Below the pieces are notes generated by a model, which was not told where the DNA came from, searched no databases, and saw nothing but the letters and a program-made list of their open reading frames with translations. This document shows, piece by piece, positions 58,744 to 64,000 of a stretch of 64,000 nt of DNA. The translations under genes were made by a program, and so were the position numbers. Every line of letters begins with the position of its first letter. Position 1 is the first letter of the stretch. Source of the DNA: Excoecaria cochinchinensis (taxonomy: Eukaryota > Streptophyta > Magnoliopsida > Malpighiales > Euphorbiaceae); contig CANTUQ010000043.1 of NCBI GenBank assembly GCA_947683425.1, positions 7,635,501 through 7,699,500 on the forward strand, in the 5' to 3' direction.

Positions 58744-59616
58744 ATAAAAGACTTCAATTCGAAAGTACCTTGGTTAAAATTTATAATTGAGTTTAAATTT
58801 AAAAATTTTATCCCTTTTCAAAAATTGCATATCATTTCATTAGAGCCTTAGAACTATGCTAGTTTGGTCCCTATTTTTAACCCCGGTGCGTTCCCAAAGC
58901 ATGACCCTATGTTCACTCAATGTAAGGAAGTGTTAAGGATAATCACCAGCCCAAGCCTCGTACCATTATGGTATATCAAATGGAGACCCGATTGGTCATT
59001 ATGCTCATGATGAGCTAGACCCGTTGGCAGGGCCCATGCTTGGGTAGCCCTAAAATATCATAACCCTTGACCAAAGCTCATATAATGGAAATAGATACTT
59101 CCCCCAGGTGACATATACCTTAATACGATGCTTGCTATGTGGGCCATTATATATTGAACAAAATCAACCAAATTAAATGGCCTTTTATTAAAGGCTTTCA
59201 TGCCCCGATGGGCCCATCTTAATTTAGTTGAAATGTTTAAATACATAAAGGCCAAAACTCATATGTATGCACATTAGATAAGAGATGTTATGCTGTCGGT
59301 TTTCCGCCGTGCACCATACGCGTCCATTGGGTTCCCCGTTAACCCATGGATCAAGCCCACCTAAGAAAGAGACCGCATTACCTCGCATGTGGGAGTAATA
59401 AGGTTGGAACGATCTACTTGCTTGTATGTGATTGTAAATGTTGCATAACACACGATCATGCATTGTATATGTCACTCATGTATCATTCTAACAATTTAAA
59501 ATTTTTAGCCATCATAGATTCATCTAAGTGGACTAGGGGTTCCGACGGTCGGCTAGTAAGGACAAATTTGCTCTTTGATTTACCAGAATTAGTGTCTGAT
59601 TGGGATTCCAAATCAC
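58744..59616 (+). other. 5' leader of D
   Basis: Alignable with the leaders of B and C (CCCCGGTGCGTTCCC, GTGTTAAGGATAATCACCAG, GATGAGCTAGACCCG, TTTTCCGCCGTGCACCATAC). An acceptor-like TTAAAATTTTTAG lies at about 59495-59508 just before gag-like sequence. Confidence 0.7.
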
Positions 59617-61072
59617 TCTCATCAATCAGTGAATTATCTCTAGAATCATCAATGGCAGAAAAAACTGGAGCTTTGACCACTCAAGACCTTGCTAGGAGGC
59701 TAGAGGACTTTGAGCGGAGGATGATAGATATGATGAGCACCATGGCCGAAAGGATTGCTCATCCTCCTGCTCCACAGGCACCTGCTGCTCCACAGCACCC
59801 ATCGCTTCACAACCTCCAGCAGTCCCTCCTCGAGGGCAAGCCGAAACACCTGCTGGTGGGGAGGCTCCATTTATTGGTAATGCTGTCCGTCAGCCTATTA
59901 ATGAGCACAGGGCTGATATGCCTTTTGAGCCTAGAAGGGAAAGGGTCCCCAACCCTAATGATGATTTTGTGATGGAAGAGGAAGATGATGAGCCAATAGT
60001 CCACCAAGCTGTGAGGCCCAGAGCACCCAGGGTAGAGGATGAGGCTTTAAGAGGGATGAGACAGTAGATTAAGGCTATCACCCGTATGCTATTAGCTGGA
60101 AAGGGGATCAACCCTGAGGACAGAGATCTGGGGGATGAAGAGCTGTTGCCCCAAAGGTTCAAGATGCCTGAGCTGCCGAAGTTCGATGGTACTTCGGACC
60201 CATCTGCACACATCAAGCAGTATACCCTGGTGATGAAAGGCACAGGGTTAAGCAAGAAGCAGAAGGTGGAATATTTCTGCCTAAGTCTGGTGGGTCCGGC
60301 GGTAGACTGGTATCACGGGCTGGATAGGAGGTCCCAAGAGGATTGGTACCTTTTGACTGAAGAATTTATGAGGCAGTATGACTGCAGCACCAGAATGGAG
60401 GTCACCCTGAAGGACCTTGAGCTCTTACAGCAACAGAGCGATGAATCATTCCATGAATACCTCACTAGGTGGAGGAATAGGGTCATGGAGATGAAGAGAA
60501 AGCCTGACACCGCTGACCAGATCAGGTTATTTATCAGGAACTCATGCCCTTACTTGAGGGATTTGTTCAGCTTTAAGGGGCTCAGAGATTGGGAGTCACT
60601 TAAGGATATTGCTGTAGAGGCTGAGGCGGCTTACCTAGCAAAGAAAGCAAGCAAAAATAATTTTGCTGGGAAAGGCTATGGGAACCAGTCAGGATATAAA
60701 TCAGGCAGTGCCAGGAGCAGTAATAGCAGAAATGGTAAGACGACCGAGGTTTCAGCTACTGGAGTTAGGCAAGGCCAAAGGTACTACTCTAATTTAGGTC
60801 GCTCTATATCCTAGGTACTAGAGAGACTGATGAAAGAGGGAAAGCTGCGACCTTTGGCACCCAGACCAGCTATGAATCAAGGACAGCCAGGGCACAGAGA
60901 GGACCAGTACTGCGCCTACCATCAGCACACCGAACACTTGACAGATTACTGCCAGACATTGAGGAACATGATCCAAGATCTTATTGACACCAATCAGATC
61001 ACGGATCCTGAGAAGAGAGAGAAGAAGAAGAAGAAAACAGGCTACAATGCAGTTCCTCCACCTTGTATATGA
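59617..61072 (+). pseudogene. Gag of element D
   Basis: Start probably ATG at about 59652 (MAEKTGALTTQDLARRLEDF). A one-base shift at about 59775-59800 changes frame; the second frame continues through NPNDDFVMEEEDDEP. TAG at about 60066 and at 60812 (CAG before, by comparison) interrupt it. The gag core is KMPELPKFDGTSDPSAHIKQ to DIAVEAEAAYLAKKA. Zinc-like CAYHQHTEHLTDYC at about 60910-60950. It ends KTGYNAVPPPCI at 61072. Closest relative in the window is C's gag. Confidence 0.88.
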
Positions 61073-61450
61073 TCGGGTCCTCTTAATCCACTAGTGAGAG
61101 TGGAGAGAAAGATAGTTTCTTAGATGCTTGATTCCTTTGATTCCAAGAACTTTTTTTATGGCAATATTTGCAATGATCGGTTATTTCAATAAGATGAATA
61201 ATTTTTGCTTATTTGTATGATGTTTCTAATAATTTCATTTCACATAATCACGATGCATTTATTTTGACATTAATTCAACTAATAAGATTGCATCTAATCT
61301 CGGAACTTTGGAAAATCCAAAAAAATCCTAATAGCATTTGATATAACTCCTGAAGAGAGGAAATTTTTGAGAGATAAAAAAAATGAAAGAGCCTTTGCCT
61401 GGACATGGAATAACATGCTGACAATTCACAAGAATATTGTGGGGGCAACG
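61073..61450 (+). pseudogene. Pre-RT shred of pol in D
   Basis: Broken translation includes FYGNICN and ILIAFDITPEERKFL, then AFAWTWNNML, matching B 8820-9090. As in C, this follows gag almost directly; RT onward is gone. Confidence 0.75.
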
Positions 61451-62569
61451 TATTTCAACATGCCAACATGATGACAAGCGAAATTTCAAAAGCCATTCCT
61501 TTGCCTCCCCAACATCCGAGCCAAGCAAAATAAAACTCTGATCGTTAAAAAGCTACATCAGAAGTTCATTAGAACCAAGCCCTACAACTTCTTTCCTCAC
61601 AACCATATGAGATCTTTACCCCAAATCCAATCAAGACTAACCTTTAATTATATGAGACCAACAGGGACCCTTGTGGCCAAACTTAGGAGGACAACTCATT
61701 ACCTCTCAAAAAAAAAAGGAAAACAAAAAACAAAAAGTAAAGAAAAAAGCAAGAAAAAAAAAAAGAAGAGTCGTGTCCTAAAGCATAGCTTTGTCCTAAA
61801 CCATTTGAGGCTAGCATACGACTCCATCTCAACCATTAAAGGTTACTTTAGAAATTGAACCACCAAAGCCAACAAAAGGAAGATGCAAACTTTCACTGCC
61901 AAGATCCAAGCAAAGAAACTCACTACCTCAGCCCGTTTGCATAATTGCCAAGAACAAGACTTTGATGCTAAAAAGAACCACCGTCAGAAGAAGCAGCCTC
62001 CCAAGCTAACGGAGATGAAAGCAAATTCAATCAACACCAACTGAATGAAGGAGGTTCCATGGCAAAGGCAAAAATAAATAAATAAATAAATAATAAATGC
62101 CCCATGGGTTGAAAATCGAAAAAAAGGCGACCTTACTAAAATTGGGCATCCTGCCAAAAAAAAGGCATTCTGGGCAAAAATTCAGAGGCTTAGAGAAAAT
62201 TTTCAATCATGAAAACCCGAGAGGGTTGATTGATAACAGGAGTTTGATGCTTACAGGATATATCCCGAGATTAGATAAGGTCTTGTATTTTTTTGAAATT
62301 ATTACCAAACAAATTATCATGTTTAATGAAATTAAATTGAAACACATGCAATGATATATTGATGTGATCAGAGCAGTCTATCCTCTACTACTCTTACCAC
62401 TGGGGTCCTTCAGCCGACTCATCTTACTATCAACTGCGAAGGCAATTCTACAGCACCATCATCAGAAGGATCAAGCTCAGACGGCCATGACATGGACATA
62501 AATGCATGATGATAACCCTAGAAAGATCTTTAGGAACAGCTTCAGCCTCCTTTACAAACTGAAAAAAAA
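61451..62569. other. Decayed spacer of D
   Basis: No gene recognised. Poly-A-rich part at 61700-61780. 62100-62240 matches the post-integrase spacer of B (GTTGAAAATCGAAAAAAAGG, GAAAACCCGAGAGGG). 62340-62520 matches C 36660-36840 inverted and corresponds to exon 2 of the antisense gene. Confidence 0.55.
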
Positions 62570-62860
62570 AACAAAAAAAATAAGAAAAAAAAAAGAAAAA
62601 AAGCCGTTAGAGATGAAAACCGTAATTGGGTCTCTAAGCAAAAGTTAGGCAAAAGGATAGGGTGAAAACCTGGAAACAGGCAGTCTATCTTTAAACAAAA
62701 AAGAAAAAAAAAAAGCCTCTGGATTGGGTTGGGTCCATTCCAGGCAAAAATAAGGCACAGGGTTATGTGAAAATCCACAAAGGGCGCATTTCTCGCTAAG
62801 AAAAGCTAGTGTGAAAATCCACAAGGGACGCACTACCTTCAAAAAAATGCTACAGGTATC
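62570..62860 (-). pseudogene. Antisense-gene intron relic in D
   Basis: Minus strand: AAGGTAGTGCGTCCC...GGATTTTCACACTAGC, further copies of the word, then a T tract and TTTCAG at about 62560-62575. Four GTGAAAANCC...GGRCGC-type words occur on the plus strand (62605, 62660, 62765, 62810). Exon 1 is not recognisable. Confidence 0.6.
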
Positions 62861-63104
62861 AGATGAGAACCTCGCAATTCCAAAGACATGAAATTCGAAA
62901 GCAGCTTCAAAAGGCATTGATCTTATTGCAAGTTGCGGCTAGCCCGGCTATCATCTATAAGTCCACTAAGATGAATTCTTATCCTGCGCTCCTGCATGAC
63001 TCATGCATTTCACGTGCATGCTCGCTAGTTTTCCTGCATATTTGGTTTTCTAATTTTGCAGAAAAAGAGATTCGATGAGGACACCAACAAAAGGCAAGTG
63101 ACGA
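62861..63104. other. Unassigned stretch of D
   Basis: Matches C 36075-36330 inverted (GAGATTCGATG, GCAAAATTAGAAAACC-type blocks). No coding sequence recognised. Confidence 0.5.
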
Positions 63105-63455
63105 CATCAGTCAGAGCATAATCCAATAATCAACCAAAGACCTCTCAGGGGGCAACAAACGAAAATGACATCAATCCAAACATCAGTTCAAGCATCAATC
63201 CAAGCATCAACCCAAGACCTCTCAGGGGACAACCAACCAAAACGACATCAATCCAGACTTATATCAAAGCATCAACCAAAGACCTCTTAGGGGGCAATCG
63301 GCCAAAACAATATCAATCCAAACATCATTTCAAACAATCAACCAAAGACCTCTCAGGGGGCAATCGGCCAAAACAATATCAATCCAAACATCATTCCAAA
63401 CATCAAACCCAAACAATCAACCAAAGACCTCTCAGGGGGCAATCAACCAAAGGAC
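63105..63455. repeat. Tandem repeat CAACCAAAGACCTCTCAGGG in D
   Basis: At least five copies of CAACCAAAGACCTCTCAGGG separated by ATCAATCCAAACATCA-type spacers. C has the inverted counterpart at 35891-36075. Confidence 0.85.
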
Positions 63456-64000
63456 TCACAGGCAGCACCACTTCAGCAGGGTTAGCACGATGACGGCACT
63501 ACCACTTCACCAACTCAGAAGGGTTAGCATGATGGCGACACTACCATTCTATGGAAGGTTAGCACGACCACGGCACTAACACTTCAGAAGGGTTAGCACG
63601 ATGACGGCACTACCACTCCGCGGAAGGTTAGCACGATCACAACACTACCACTTCACCAACTCAGAAGGGTTAGCACGATGGCGGCACTACCATTCAACGG
63701 AAGGTTAGCACGACCACGACACTACCACTTCAGAAGGGTTAGCACGATGACGGCACTACCACTCCACGAAGGGTTAGCACGATCATGGCACTACCACTTC
63801 ACCAACTCAGAAGGGTTAGCACGATGGCGGCACTACCATTCTATGGAAGGTTAGCACAACCATGACACTGCCACTTCAGAAGGGTTAGCACGATGATGGC
63901 ACTACCACTCCACGGAGGGTTAGCACGATCACGGCACTACCACTTCACCAACTCAGAAGGGTTAGCACGATGGCGGCACTACCATTCTATGGAATGTTAG
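63456..64000. repeat. 146-bp four-subunit tandem repeat of D
   Basis: CACCAACTCAG starts at 63509, 63654, 63800 and 63946 (spacings 145, 146, 146). Each higher-order unit holds four monomers of about 36 bp built on GGTTAGCACGATNNCGGCAC. The array continues past the window. Confidence 0.9.

Larger units (their letters stand above)
46810..64000 (+). mobile_element. Element D: pol-less Tat element, plus strand, runs off the window
   Basis: The 5' LTR starts at 46810 (TGTAGACAACAAGTCC), is split by element I (48895-58396) and ends at 58723 (GTCACA). Then follow primer site, leader, gag, a pre-RT shred, spacer, antisense-intron relic and 3' tandem repeats to 64000. RT to integrase are absent. The 3' LTR must begin soon after the window, since the matching repeat in C lies next to its LTR. 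Inserted in E (possible left target duplication ACAAC, 46805-46809; the right side is not visible). Confidence 0.85.

Noticed and set aside
61607..61858. 83-residue Lys-rich ORF
   Set aside because: Poly-A-rich spacer of D; no counterpart frame in C.
1..64000. Assignment to a particular plant species or family
   Set aside because: Repeat families cannot be placed without a database search; only angiosperm is supported.

Overview
This is nuclear DNA of a flowering plant, and essentially all of it is transposable elements. No host gene, rRNA or tRNA gene is recognisable. The evidence is a dense stack of Ty3/gypsy LTR retrotransposons of two lineages: Tat/Ogre-type (tRNA-Arg-like primer site, two RNase H domains, extra ORFs after integrase) and chromodomain-bearing Tekay-type (tRNA-iMet primer site). 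A Ty1/copia scrap also survives. I cannot name the species. The letters A-J below are my own labels.

Layout. 1-2770 is the end of an LTR (family A) whose start lies outside the window. An 806-bp tandem duplication spans that LTR's end (2499-3304; second copy from 3305). The second copy is split by element B (3554-20234), a 16.7-kb Tat element with 2045-bp LTRs and target duplication AGAAC. After B come the rest of the duplication, an unrecognised decayed coding segment (21243-21662) and a copia remnant with a gag start (22175-22314).

From 22315 onward the window is one deep nest: copia contains LTR F, which contains C (Tat, minus strand), which contains E (LTR, minus), which contains D (Tat, plus, running off the right end), which contains I (gag-only element, minus), which contains J (solo LTR, minus). 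Side insertions are H (complete Tekay element, 24408-33974, in C's 3' LTR) and G (solo LTR, 42254-46001, in E). Four insertions have clear 5-bp target duplications (B, H, I, J). G has one in simple sequence.

How the genes relate. B encodes gag and pol (protease region missing, at least ten stop codons), then a spliced antisense gene with a DUF7745-like domain (13906 to 12597) and a sense ORF with an ATHILA-ORF1-like domain (15113-17140). Between these two extra genes lies a CG-rich palindrome array flanked by outward-facing TATA boxes, which looks like an internal bidirectional promoter. The same palindrome sits just upstream of the TATA box in B's LTR. C and D are two copies, in opposite orientation, of one pol-less Tat subfamily. 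They share a gag, a relic of the antisense-gene intron and a 3' tandem repeat of about 146 bp built from four subunits. H has a nearly continuous gag-pol frame broken by three stops.

Two cross-family patterns stand out. First, most LTR families here carry one CpG-dense cluster of short dyads of family-specific sequence in an otherwise AT-rich LTR. Second, the Tekay-like LTRs (A, E, G, H, I, J) share an ordered set of short modules, including a double stem-loop, although the sequence between them is not alignable by eye.
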